Assembly: GCF_000455345.1 (NCBI RefSeq)
Contig: NZ_HG315691.1
Coordinates: 194,696 to 258,695, forward strand
Direction of reading: 5' to 3'
Origin: Halopiger goleimassiliensis
GTDB lineage: Archaea; Halobacteriota; Halobacteria; Halobacteriales; Natrialbaceae
DNA: 64,000 nucleotides
Every line of letters begins with the position of its first letter. Positions within the stretch are counted from its first letter, which is position 1. Made by a program: the position numbers and the translations under genes. Positions 18,886 to 27,372 of the stretch are shown in pieces. The notes under the pieces were generated by a model that was not told the origin of the DNA, searched no databases, and worked only from the letters and a program-made list of their open reading frames with translations.

Positions 18886-18995
18886 CGCGGGGCGTGCTCC
18901 CACGACCGGCGGAATAAAAGTGTCGTCGCAGCGAAACGACTGTCAGCCGGGACGAACCGCTCGGCTTTCGGCATCGTTTCGGCCGTCGAACGGAC

Positions 18996-20003
18996 TCAGT
19001 CGACGAACGCGACGGCGTCCTCGAGCTCGAGCGGAACCGACCCCTTCCGGTAGCCCTCGACGCGGCCGTTCGGGCGGGCGCGATAAACGACGGCGGGGCG
19101 GTGGTGGACCTCGGGTCGCTCGCCGCGGACGGCGTTCCAGGCGTCGTCGCGGAACGAGGAACAGTCCACGAACAGCACTGCGCCGCCGCCGTGCTGGGCA
19201 AGCTGGCCGTCGGTTTTGGTCTCGGCGGTGTCGCGAACGGCAGCCACGGGGCCGGCCGCCGCACGGTTCGTCGGCGGCTGCGGACGGGTGACTTCCACGA
19301 GGACGTTAGTGTCGCCGTCGGTCGCCCGGAAATCGAGCGAGTGACCCGTCGTGACCTCGATCTCGGGCTCGACGTCGTAGCCGGCGTCGGTGAGGATTTT
19401 CGCGGCGATGAACTCGGCCATCGCGGCGCTCATCCGCACGCGGTCGACGTGTTCGCTCGTGCCGAGTTTGCCCGACATGACGTGTCGGTACTCGTCGAGC
19501 ACGCCCGTCGAGAGCAGGTCCTCGAAGAACTGGGTAGTCTCGCGACGGCCGGCATCGGGGAAGCCGCCGGCGTGTTCCCGGAAGAACGCTCGCGTGGCCT
19601 CGCGGCCGTCCTTGGACATGAACACCGGCAAGAAGTACCACGAGATGTGCGGGTAGTCAGCCAGCCACGGCTCCGCCTCGTGAAGCGTCGCCAGCAGTTC
19701 CCGCTGGGTCCAGCGGGCGACGTGGTAGGGGATCTCCCGCCAGCCGAACTTGTCGGTCCGCCACAGCGCCGACGGGGTCTCGGTGTTACCCATCCAGTAG
19801 GCCTCCCCGTCGTTGCGGGCGAACAGCGCGACGTCCCCGTTTTGCATCTCGAAGCGGTGGGTCTCCCAGTCGGCACCGATCTCGAACCGCGGCGTCACCG
19901 CGCGAGCGCCGATGTTCGATCGAAGCGGCTGGAGGAGCTCCTGCCTGACCCGTTGCTCGCTCCAGTGTTCCGGCGAGTATCGAAAGCGAAGCGGCCGTGC
20001 CAC
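18996..20003 (-). CDS. Conserved haloarchaeal protein (DUF5784-like)
   Basis: A 335-residue soluble protein that I recall as the haloarchaeal DUF5784 family. Recognisable blocks are PLRFRYSPEHWSEQRVRQEL at the N-terminus, FEIGADWETHRFEMQNGDVALFAR, WRTDKFGWREIPYHVARW, MSAAMAEFIAAKILTDAGYDVEPE and VLVEVTRP. The last two blocks (an accessible helix, then acidic-strand-Lys/Glu motifs such as SLDFRAT and VLVEVT) hint at a PD-(D/E)XK-like nuclease fold, which is inference. The GTG start at 20003 fits a GTATATCC box about 28 bases upstream, better than a far upstream ATG. Confidence 0.78.
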   Translation of the reverse strand: MARPLRFRYSPEHWSEQRVRQELLQPLRSNIGARAVTPRFEIGADWETHRFEMQNGDVALFARNDGEAYWMGNTETPSALWRTDKFGWREIPYHVARWTQRELLATLHEAEPWLADYPHISWYFLPVFMSKDGREATRAFFREHAGGFPDAGRRETTQFFEDLLSTGVLDEYRHVMSGKLGTSEHVDRVRMSAAMAEFIAAKILTDAGYDVEPEIEVTTGHSLDFRATDGDTNVLVEVTRPQPPTNRAAAGPVAAVRDTAETKTDGQLAQHGGGAVLFVDCSSFRDDAWNAVRGERPEVHHRPAVVYRARPNGRVEGYRKGSVPLELEDAVAFVD

Positions 20004-20142
20004 ACCGGTACCTACGGCGCGGAATCGGATATACTGTTCGTTACCGACCACAGTGCTCGCCGATCGGGAGTGCGCCCCGCCGGCCTCGGATGAACGACCG
20101 TTACATTCATGTGCGATAATCACCTACATGTGTATACTTACC

Positions 20143-20316
20143 ATGTCAATGGGTGCCTATGACGAAGATGAGCACGAGCGCCGCGAACAGCAGGCCTCGA
20201 GAGTGGACGCGGATTTCGACGACGAGCGGACGATCTACCACGGTGAAGTCGAGTACGACGCCGGCGACTCTACCGACGAACTGCTGAGCAAGTTCGAGGA
20301 GATCAAGTCGAACTAG
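20143..20316 (+). CDS. 57-residue conserved haloarchaeal protein (DUF5786-like)
   Basis: A very acidic small protein: MSMGAYDEDEHERREQQ, then FDDERTIYHGEVEYD and STDELLSKFEEIKSN. It matches a small protein family widespread in haloarchaea that I recall as DUF5786; the function is unknown. It is divergent from the DUF5784-like gene, and the two starts lie about 140 bases apart. TGTATACTTA lies about 15 bases before the ATG. An earlier in-frame ATG at 20128 is possible but adds a non-acidic stretch. Confidence 0.75.
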   Translation: MSMGAYDEDEHERREQQASRVDADFDDERTIYHGEVEYDAGDSTDELLSKFEEIKSN

Positions 20317-20411
20317 TGGTCGATCCACGACGGCTCTCGTTCTCCCGCTCTCGAGGCGAGTAGCCCCGGCTCCGGCCCGAATTGGCAGAACGGGTTCAGC
20401 CGCTCGGGGCG

Positions 20412-21389
20412 TTAGTCCTCGAGACACTCCCAGCCCGGCGTCTCCGGAGCCCCGCGCGCCTCCTCGACGTCGACGGCGACGGCCGCGGACGGGACCTCGT
20501 CGTCCGCTCGCGCGTAGCGCCGCTGCCACTCACGGATCGCCGGGCCGACCCACGCGTCGTCCGCCGATTCTTCGCCAGTCGCTTCCTCGTCCGTCTCGTC
20601 CTGCGCTCCGAGCAGCCGCTCTCGAGCCCACTCACGGTGGTGTTCGGAGACGGCCAGCGTCCCCGGGCTCGAGGCGGCGGCGACCGCGACGCAGGTCGCC
20701 CGATCCTCCCGGGTCGGTTCGCCGGCGGCCAGTCGCTCGATCGTTCCCTCGAGTCGATCGGGGTCGGGATGACAGAACAGTTTCCCGCCGAGAGCCTGCG
20801 AGCCCAACAGGAGCGTCTCGGGGTCGCCGTCGACGGACGCCTCGAGGAGACGCTCCCCGCCGAACGCCGCTTCGACGCGTTCGCACTCCGTCTCCTGCTC
20901 GAGGGCGAGGTTGTGGGCCGGATACGCGCCGCACTCGTCGGGGAAGCGGTCGTCGCCGTGGATCCGACACTGGAGCGTCGTCGGATCGAGGAAGACGCAG
21001 GTCGGGAGCCAGGTCTCGGCCTCGCGACCGAAGGGGGCGACGGGTTTGGGCGGTTTCCGGAGGCCGACGAAGAAGACCGGCCGGTCCGCGACCGCGGCGA
21101 TCTCGTGGCCGTCGATCGTGACGGCCTCGGATTCGTCCGCGGCGTGCCAGAACCGCGGCGTCAGGGCCTCGCCAATGCCGCGCTCGAGGAACGTCCGGAT
21201 CTCGTCGCGCGTCAGCGGCACGAAGTTGGCGTCGGCGTCCACGGGGTCGCGCCGGGCCTCGTCGTCCGCCATCGAACCGCGAGCACCGGTCCCCCTGGAC
21301 TCCTCGAGCAGCGCTCGCCAGTCGATACAACAGCCGGCACAGCCCTCGCAGTTCACCTCCATGCGGTCCGCTACGGACTCGACTCTCAT
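20412..21389 (-). CDS. YkgJ-type cysteine-cluster protein
   Basis: A 325-residue protein with a metal-chelating Cys pattern typical of the YkgJ (Fe/Zn-chelating) family: NCEGCAGCC near the N-terminus, WLPTCVFLDPTTLQCRIHG centrally, and CGAYPAHNLALE after it. The later part (about residues 170-325) is acidic and less conserved. These proteins are proposed to bind iron-sulfur or zinc, but no biochemical role is established. The start was set at MRVESVADRMEVNCEGC (21389), ten codons inside the open frame. Confidence 0.8.
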   Translation of the reverse strand: MRVESVADRMEVNCEGCAGCCIDWRALLEESRGTGARGSMADDEARRDPVDADANFVPLTRDEIRTFLERGIGEALTPRFWHAADESEAVTIDGHEIAAVADRPVFFVGLRKPPKPVAPFGREAETWLPTCVFLDPTTLQCRIHGDDRFPDECGAYPAHNLALEQETECERVEAAFGGERLLEASVDGDPETLLLGSQALGGKLFCHPDPDRLEGTIERLAAGEPTREDRATCVAVAAASSPGTLAVSEHHREWARERLLGAQDETDEEATGEESADDAWVGPAIREWQRRYARADDEVPSAAVAVDVEEARGAPETPGWECLED

Positions 21390-21523
21390 AACGGTGAACC
21401 GCAGCCGGCAGTCGGCCAACGAAACCGGCGCAGGGTGCCGATTTCGCCCCGTGCAGTCGCGTCGGTTTCGTCACGACCTATCCGGGGACAACGACTTTCA
21501 GCGTTCGGAACCCACGGGCACAC

Positions 21524-21766
21524 ATGGTACAGAACTCCTGTGACGGCTGTGGCCGAACGGTCTCCGTGGCGGGCGGTATGGAGAACCTCTGGACGTTCGG
21601 CGAGCGCGACGGGAGCGAGGGAACCGCGATGACCCTCGAACTCGCGGACGGATCCGAGCACCTGCTCTGTTACCCGTGTCTCGAGGCGCTGCCGGACGAG
21701 CCGACTGCCGAAGACGTGGCCAGGCTCGAACAGGACGGGGAGACGTCCACTCTGGGCGTCCTCTGA
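21524..21766 (+). CDS. Small zinc-finger protein (DUF7561-like)
   Basis: An 80-residue protein with two Cys pairs, CDGCG at residue 6 and CYPC at about residue 49, framing a short beta-rich core (LWTFGER, MTLELADGSEHLL). The C-terminus DEPTAEDVARLEQ is helical. I recall haloarchaeal homologues as DUF7561; the function is unknown. It is divergent from the YkgJ-like gene. Confidence 0.75.
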   Translation: MVQNSCDGCGRTVSVAGGMENLWTFGERDGSEGTAMTLELADGSEHLLCYPCLEALPDEPTAEDVARLEQDGETSTLGVL

Positions 21767-21922
21767 GACGGACCGTTGTATCGAGGAACCGCAAAAAATG
21801 GACGGGTAGGGGTACTGGAGGCGGACACTGGCACTGGCGGTGGTCGAGCGCGAGTCGGATCGCAACCGAGATGCAGGGAACCGAAGATGACGCCGGCACG
21901 GTCGTCATCGCGGCCCCCGAAG

Positions 21923-22011
21923 CGGAAGGGGTGGGATTCGAACGCCACGAGGCTGTTACGCCGCCGCGGGCCAAAGGGCACCGCGGTGCTCTGCCGCTGA
22001 GCGACCCTTCC
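21923..22011 (-). tRNA. tRNA-like sequence, isotype unresolved (possible pseudo-tRNA)
   Basis: On the minus strand there is a perfect 7-bp acceptor stem (GGAAGGG with CCCTTCC, discriminator G). A canonical D arm (GCTC-AGCGGCA-GAGC) and a TTCGAAT T-loop are also present. The rest is abnormal. The T stem GTGG(C)G/CCCAC has an extra bulged C. The anticodon arm is a 5-6 bp CCGCG/CGCGG stem closing a loop of about 13 bases that itself can pair (GCC/GGC). The variable region is about 15 bases with a GGC/GCC mini-stem. No clean anticodon follows from any 7-base loop I tried. A TATA-like AAATAC about 27 bases upstream could drive it. It may be a degenerate tRNA, an intron- or insert-bearing tRNA, or a tRNA-derived RNA. 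Confidence 0.45.
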
Positions 22012-22073
22012 GCACGTGAGACGAAGGGCGGAGTTCGTATTTGTAATCGGTCGGATACCGGGGCGTAGCAGTC

Positions 22074-22139
22074 CCGTACCCGTGCCGGTACGGTTCTACC
22101 GGCCCGGCCACGGAGGCGGTAGCCGTCGGCTTCGCCGAC
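22074..22139. repeat. Hairpins between tRNA-like sequence and helicase gene
   Basis: Two inverted repeats lie here: CCGTACC-CGTGCC-GGTACGG (22074-22093) and the triloop hairpin GTCGGC-TTC-GCCGAC (22125-22139). The second has the same design as the hairpin array at 27.4-27.8 kb. The remainder of 22012-22298 shows no gene; CCTTTAGGAC near 22278 is a candidate promoter box for the helicase gene. Confidence 0.6.
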
Positions 22140-22298
22140 TCGAGCGACGGGTAGGAGCCGGCTTCGCCATCCAGTCGGTTCGGTAGCCTCCGGTTTCGAC
22201 GGGCCGTAGCGTGGTCCTCGTCCGACGTCCGGCGGCGGTCTTCCACGGCACGGTTCGCGAGAGGAGACGGTCCGTAGCCTTTAGGACCGACCCCCACC

Positions 22299-24116
22299 GT
22301 GACTCGAACGGTGAACCCCGACCGGATCTTCGAGGAGTTTCCCGCGCCGAGCTACCGCGGTGCCCAGGAGGCGGCGCTGCGGGACATCCGCGACGCCTTC
22401 GCGGACGGCAACGACGTCGTCCTCGTGCGAGCGCCGACGGGCAGCGGCAAGTCCCTGCTGGCCCGTGCGGTCGCCGGCTGCGCCCGGCGCATCGAGGACG
22501 CGGACCCGAGCGACGCGACGGGTGCCTACTACACGACGCCGCAGGTCTCGCAACTCGACGACGTGGCGGCCGACGACCTGCTGGCCGACCTGAACGTGAT
22601 CCGCGGGAAGTCCAACTACACCTGTATCCTGCCGAACGAGCGCAACACGCCGGTGAATCAGGCCCCCTGCGTCCGCGAGCGGGGCTACGACTGCTCCGTG
22701 AAACACCGGTGTCCGTACTTCTCGGACCGGGCGATCGCCTCCAATCGCTCGATCGCGGCGATGACGCTCGCGTACTTCATGCAGACCGCCGGCAGCGAGG
22801 TCTTTCGGAAACGGGACGTCGTCGTCATCGACGAGGCTCACGGCCTGGCCGAGTGGGCCGAGATGTACGCGACGATCCAGCTCGGGCCGCGGACGGTCCC
22901 CATCTGGGACGACCTGCGCGTGCCCGACATCGACTCCATCGAGCGGGCGGTCCGCTACGCCGAGAACCTCGCCGGGGTCTGCGAGCGCCGCAAGGACGAA
23001 CTGCTCGGCCAGGACTCGCTGACCCCGTCCGAAGTCCGCGAACGCGACCGCCTGCAGGAACTGATCGGCGAACTCGACTGGTTCGTCTCGGACTACCGCG
23101 ACCCCGAGAGTCCGACCACGTGGCTGGTCGATCAGTCCGAGCCCCGGAGTTCGGACGCAAACGACGGCGACGATCCCCGGGGCGGTCCGCTGACGATCAA
23201 ACCGATGAACCCCGAGAAGTACCTCACCCACACCGTCTGGGACCGGGGCAACAAGTTCGCGCTCCTGTCGGCGACGATCCTCAACAAGGAGGCCTTCTGC
23301 CGGCAGGTCGGCCTGCGACCCGAGAACGTCGCGCTGGTCGACGTCGAACACACCTTCCCCGTCGAGAACCGGCCGCTGTACGACGTCACCCAGGGGAAGA
23401 TGACCTACGAACACCGCGACGACACGACGCCGAAGATCGCCCGAACGATCGTGCGACTCATGCAACGCCATCCGGACGAGAAGGGGTTGATCCACGCCCA
23501 CTCCTACGACATCCAGGGCCGGCTCGCGGACCTCCTCTCCGACTTCGGCGTCGGCGAGCGGATCCGCGTCCACGACCGCGAGGACCGCGACGCCGCCCTC
23601 GAGGCCTGGAAGGCGAGCGACGACCCCGACGTCTTCCTCTCCGTGAAGATGGAGGAGGCGCTGGACCTCAAGGGCGACCTCTGTCGGTGGCAGGTCATCT
23701 GTAAAGCCCCGTTCCTCAACACGAGCGACTCGAGAGTCGCCCACCGCCTCGAGGAGGGCCAGTGGGCCTGGTACTTCCGGAGCGCACTCCGGACCGTCAT
23801 CCAGGCCTGCGGGCGCGTCGTCCGCGCCCCCGACGACCACGGGGCGACCTACCTCGCGGACGCGAGCCTGCTGGACTGTTTCGAACGCGCGCGCAGCGAC
23901 ATGCCCGACTGGTTCGCCGCGCAGGTCGATCGCATGACCGAACCCGACCTCCCCGCGTTCGATCCAGCGGCCGCGGTCGGGGACTCCACAGCGACCACCG
24001 GCCGCTCGAGTCGCTCCTCGAGTACGGCTCGAGGCGGCGGATCGGGCACCAGTCGGCGCTCCGGGCGGTCGTCCCGCTCGAGTCCACTGACCGACGTCTG
24101 GGACACGGACGGATAG
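22299..24116 (+). CDS. XPD/DinG-like DNA helicase with Fe-S cysteines
   Basis: A 605-residue superfamily-2 helicase. Walker A is VRAPTGSGKSLLARA (about residue 42) and Walker B is VVVIDEAHGLAEW (DEAH box). Motifs III-VI follow, including KFALLSATILNKE, LIHAHSYDIQGRLADLL and the late QACGRVVRAPDDHGATYLAD. Between motifs I and II are four cysteines (YTCIL, APCVRE, YDCSVK, HRCPYF) spaced like the 4Fe-4S domain of XPD/Rad3. It probably unwinds DNA 5'-3' in repair. The start may be GTG at 22299 or GTG at 22311. The C-terminal 40 residues are Ser/Arg/Gly-rich and low complexity. Confidence 0.88.
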   Translation: MTRTVNPDRIFEEFPAPSYRGAQEAALRDIRDAFADGNDVVLVRAPTGSGKSLLARAVAGCARRIEDADPSDATGAYYTTPQVSQLDDVAADDLLADLNVIRGKSNYTCILPNERNTPVNQAPCVRERGYDCSVKHRCPYFSDRAIASNRSIAAMTLAYFMQTAGSEVFRKRDVVVIDEAHGLAEWAEMYATIQLGPRTVPIWDDLRVPDIDSIERAVRYAENLAGVCERRKDELLGQDSLTPSEVRERDRLQELIGELDWFVSDYRDPESPTTWLVDQSEPRSSDANDGDDPRGGPLTIKPMNPEKYLTHTVWDRGNKFALLSATILNKEAFCRQVGLRPENVALVDVEHTFPVENRPLYDVTQGKMTYEHRDDTTPKIARTIVRLMQRHPDEKGLIHAHSYDIQGRLADLLSDFGVGERIRVHDREDRDAALEAWKASDDPDVFLSVKMEEALDLKGDLCRWQVICKAPFLNTSDSRVAHRLEEGQWAWYFRSALRTVIQACGRVVRAPDDHGATYLADASLLDCFERARSDMPDWFAAQVDRMTEPDLPAFDPAAAVGDSTATTGRSSRSSSTARGGGSGTSRRSGRSSRSSPLTDVWDTDG

Positions 24117-24245
24117 CGCGGGACTGATTCGTTTTGCAGTTTCGACCGTGATTCGGCTCGAGGAGTACTCACTGTCGGACGTAGCCGATCGCGGGACTCG
24201 AAACGCTACGACTGCGCCAGTGACTCGGCTCGTGTGACGAGTATT

Positions 24246-24261
24246 CTATATCGCGATATAG
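24246..24261. repeat. 16-bp perfect palindrome CTATATCGCGATATAG
   Basis: A self-complementary 16-mer in AT-rich surroundings, about 130 bases after the helicase stop. It could be an operator or a terminator-like element; no flanking gene start makes it an obvious promoter site. Confidence 0.6.
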
Positions 24262-24653
24262 GATTTATCGTCTGATTACAGTCGAAATCCCTGTTCCGTC
24301 CGAACGACGCCCGTAAAGCACCTAATCTACCGAATCGCGGCTTCGATACCGCGTCCCGTAGCACCTCGAACTCCTCGACGGCCGACTGCAACGACCGCCA
24401 GGAACTCGAGCGCGATCGCGTTCGCAGTTCGGCAGCGGGAGCCAGTCGCCGGGTTCGAGCGGCGGTCCGACGAGCGTCTCATCGCCAAGCGCCGGATCGA
24501 CGGGGGAGTAGAACGGGAAAGACCACCCAAAAGAACGGCACGATCGTTGGGAGGATATCGCGCTCGATACCCTACCGCCCTCGGCGTATCGTAGAATCGG
24601 TTTCGACGATCAGTAAAGGCGTGTGATTACCGGTTCGTACCTGCTCAACCGCC

Positions 24654-24836
24654 TGCGGTGGCGCGCGCTGTCGAGTGACCGACCGAAAGGGAGGGCGCTC
24701 GACCGACACCGTGCGAGGGATGAGCGAACGGAGTGAGCGAGTCGGCTGGGGAGGGTGTGGCCACTCCCCGTGTCCACGATAGCAGAACGCTTCGTTTCAC
24801 CGGAAGTCCCAACGAACACCCCGTTCAGTACACAAC
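24654..24836. repeat. Dispersed structured repeat, copy B
   Basis: The counterpart of 989-1243. The 5' block from TGCGGTGGCGCGCGCTGTCG and the 3' block GTGTCCACGATAGCAGA plus CGCTTCGTTTCACC are nearly identical. This copy is shorter because the middle lacks the GAGGTGC/GCACCTC hairpin. The GGGGAG...CTCCCC base stem is kept. It lies in the gene-free region after the helicase. Confidence 0.75.
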
Positions 24837-25016
24837 TTGAACCGATCAGTTTCGCCATTCACATACACTGTTCTCTGACATGCTCGCCACCCCGAGCGTT
24901 CGCCGGATCACGTAACTCGAGCGACCAGCCACGGTCGCCGATGAGCCGACCAGTACGACCGGGAATCCGTCCTTCGAAACCAGGGCCGAATCAGGGTACG
25001 CGCACGCGTGTACGGT

Positions 25017-25054
25017 TAGAACCGCCGACGACTGGTAGAACCGCCGACGACTGG
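25017..25054. repeat. 19-bp tandem duplication
   Basis: Two perfect adjacent copies of TAGAACCGCCGACGACTGG. It is not in a recognised gene; probably a slippage or recombination duplication. Confidence 0.85.
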
Positions 25055-25596
25055 TTCCGCAGTGGGGTACTGGCTTGATGACCGGTTACCGCCGGGCACG
25101 AACGGCCGGCGACCGTTCGGGACGGCCGACCTACCGTCTCGAGGCAGGGGTTCGAGGGACGACGAACGGGTTTGATCCCGTGACGATCACTTCGCGTCGA
25201 ATCGATATTCGCGAGACCTGGAGATCGAGGCGTTCCGACGAGTCCGCTTCGGAACGGATGGACATCGGTCGGCCTCGTTCGAAGCGAGGAGGGAACCCAA
25301 TCGCCCCCGAAGGTCTGCTTTCGGGCTCTCGGCAACGCATCTTCGACGGGAGAGGCCGCCATCCCGGGCTGGCGCGACCGTGAGACGGGCGAATCGCGGC
25401 ACCGGATTGAGATGATAAACCATATTTCGATATATAAAATAGACTGTCGCAGCGAAAGGGGGAGCTGTCCGAACCAGGTTCCCGAAGCAGGCTGGATAGG
25501 CGAACTGGAGCCTCGAGTCGGCGTTCAAGCAAACCCACGCTGGCCCGGCGTATCCGTGCACCAGACTCATACCGTCGGTCGACGCCGTCTCGAGTG

Positions 25597-26445
25597 ATGC
25601 AACAGCACGCGCAGGCGTCGTTCGACGACCCGCTGGAGCGACGGATCTACGAGTACGTCGAACGGCAGGGAAGCGTCACCGAATCCGAATTGGTGCGCTC
25701 GATCCGCCTCGAGTCAAACGCCTCCCAGTCGAAGCCGGCCCGGTCGGGGAGCTACACGCACGAGGTGGTCCCCTCGCCCGAGGAGATCCGGTCGTGCGTC
25801 GACGAGCTGACGTCGGAAGGCTATCTCACCGACGCCGACGGCGAGTTCCGGATCGCCCTCTCGGCGACTCCACAGGAGCGCGAGTGCGACGCGGGTCTCA
25901 CGACCCTCCGACCGGCCCGGGAAGCCGACAGACAGGCACTGCTCGAGACGATGCGGACGGTCGCCCAGGACGGCAGCTACGTCGTCGCCGAGAACCTCGC
26001 CGAACGCCTCGAGAGCGACTCCGCGGTCGTCCGAGTCGACGGCGATCGATCCCGGATCTGTTTCGTCGCGAGCGTCGCCCCCAGGGAATCCGACGACGGG
26101 GAACGCGCCGGCGGGGACGACCGGACGGACACCGCCGAGATCGCCGGCTGGTTCCACCTCGACGGTCCCGATCACCACTCGCGGTCCCACACCGCGGAGA
26201 TCACCGTCGGCGTCGATCCCGACTACCGGGGCCAGGGGCTCGGCTCGGCGCTGCTCGAGTACGGCTGCGAGTGGGCCGTCGAGCAGGACTACCACAAACT
26301 CACGCAGGGCGTCCCGGCGACCAACGAGGACGCGATCGACTTTCTCGAAGCGAACGGCTGGGAACGTGAGGGGGAACGCGAGGACCAGTACCGGATCGAC
26401 GGCGCGTACGTCGACGAGGTGTTGCTCGCGACCTGGCTCTCCTAA
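25597..26445 (+). CDS. GNAT acetyltransferase with N-terminal winged-helix region
   Basis: A 282-residue protein. Residues about 10-95 (DDPLERRIYEYVERQGSVTE, EEIRSCVDELTSEGYLTDADGEFRI) look like a winged HTH. Residues about 105-280 are a GNAT domain starting LTTLRPAREADRQAL. It contains the acetyl-CoA-binding motif A, ITVGVDPDYRGQGLGSALLE, and LTQGVPATNEDAIDFLEANGW. An acidic loop (about 155-180) interrupts the beta-sheet. It could acetylate a protein or small molecule and sense DNA or act as an autoregulator, but this is inference. The ATG at 25597 was preferred to the adjacent GTG. Its stop overlaps the stop of the convergent ATP-grasp gene. Confidence 0.82.
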   Translation: MQQHAQASFDDPLERRIYEYVERQGSVTESELVRSIRLESNASQSKPARSGSYTHEVVPSPEEIRSCVDELTSEGYLTDADGEFRIALSATPQERECDAGLTTLRPAREADRQALLETMRTVAQDGSYVVAENLAERLESDSAVVRVDGDRSRICFVASVAPRESDDGERAGGDDRTDTAEIAGWFHLDGPDHHSRSHTAEITVGVDPDYRGQGLGSALLEYGCEWAVEQDYHKLTQGVPATNEDAIDFLEANGWEREGEREDQYRIDGAYVDEVLLATWLS

Positions 26446-27320
26446 GCCTCGCGGCCGGCGGCCGTCCGGATCGCCGACGCGAGTCGATCGTAGAAGTCCG
26501 GTTCGTACTTCGTCGCCTCGTCGATCGTCGGCCGGGCGTTCGTCTCGTTGATCACGACTCGGTCGTCCGTCTCGAGCAGGTCGACGCCGAGGAAGGGAAT
26601 CTCGAGTTCCGTCGCGACGGTTTCGGCGAGGGTTTGCCACTCCCGGGGGATCTCCACGCCAGTCGCCTCGGCCCCGCGGTGGACGTTGTGCTTCCACTGT
26701 CCCTCCGCGACGGCGTCCTCGGGGAGTCGGCGTTCGACCGCGCCGACGTACTCGCCCTCGAGGACCATCACCCGGTAGTCGGTCGCCTCGGGGAGGTACT
26801 CCTGAACGAGGAACGAGCGATCGCCCGTCGCGCGGTAGTCGTGAACCAGCGCGAGGTAGTCGCAGATTCCCAGAAAGGAATCGAGGTCGTGGGCCTTCGC
26901 GACGCCGACGCCGCGGGTCGTCGAGTTCGGTTTGACCACTACGGGCGGCTCGAACCGGTCGAAGACGTCGGTCAGTTCGGCCTCGCTCACGTCGTTGGAA
27001 ACGTAGACCGACGCCGGAACCGGCAGGTCGGCCCGCTCGAGGCGGGCGAGCACCTCGGCCTTGTTCCGCGACGTGAGGACGGCCTCGTGATCGTTGAGCC
27101 ACGGAATCTCGAGCAGGGCGTCGGCGACGCCGCCCTCCATCAGCCGCCCGGGGTAGACGAAGCCGACGTCGTACGCGTCGGGGTCCCACGGCGCGTCCGC
27201 ACCCAGCGGCACCACGCGCTCGCTCGCGGGCACGTGACGAACCCGGATCCCCCGCTCGGCCAGCGGCTCTCGCATCCGCTGGAACGTCTCCTGGTCGTTC
27301 GCCACCGCGAGATCGATCAT
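26442..27320 (-). CDS. ATP-grasp ligase (RimK-like)
   Basis: A 292-residue protein starting MIDLAVANDQETFQRM (27320). ATP-grasp features are VVVKPNSTTRGVGVAKAHD (nucleotide loop), SFLVQEYLPEATDYRVMVLEG, and the metal-binding C-terminal VVINETNARPTIDEATKYEPDFY. It resembles RimK/LysX-type alpha-L-glutamate ligases, which add an amino acid to a carboxylate on a protein or cofactor; haloarchaea have several and the substrate is not known. The long frame upstream of this Met is chance. It is convergent with the GNAT gene, and the stops overlap by three bases. Confidence 0.85.
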   Translation of the reverse strand: MIDLAVANDQETFQRMREPLAERGIRVRHVPASERVVPLGADAPWDPDAYDVGFVYPGRLMEGGVADALLEIPWLNDHEAVLTSRNKAEVLARLERADLPVPASVYVSNDVSEAELTDVFDRFEPPVVVKPNSTTRGVGVAKAHDLDSFLGICDYLALVHDYRATGDRSFLVQEYLPEATDYRVMVLEGEYVGAVERRLPEDAVAEGQWKHNVHRGAEATGVEIPREWQTLAETVATELEIPFLGVDLLETDDRVVINETNARPTIDEATKYEPDFYDRLASAIRTAAGREA

Positions 27321-27372
27321 ACCCGTAGTCGGGGCGGAACGGGCAAAAAGGTGCTCGAGACGGCGGCTCGAT

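Larger units (their letters stand above)
24117..25596. other. 1.5-kb gene-free region
   Basis: No frame here has homology that I recognise or the acidic composition of local proteins; several Arg/Ser-rich frames are chance. The region contains a 16-base palindrome (24246-24261), the second copy of a dispersed repeat (24654-24836), a 19-base tandem duplication (25017-25054) and an AT-rich patch near 25410-25445. It may be a former insertion site or decayed DNA. Confidence 0.6.

Noticed and set aside
22281-23840. A 519-codon minus-strand open frame across the helicase gene
   Set aside because: It is fully antisense to the XPD-like helicase, which has clear Walker and cysteine motifs; the antisense shows no domain.
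24327-24530. Minus-strand 67-codon open frame in the gene-free region
   Set aside because: Arg/Ser-rich composition unlike halophilic proteins and no start-site features; treated as chance.
25131-25538. Minus-strand frame of about 135 codons upstream of the GNAT gene
   Set aside because: Composition rich in Arg, Ser and Pro, lacks acidic bias and any motif; overlaps the likely promoter region of the GNAT gene.
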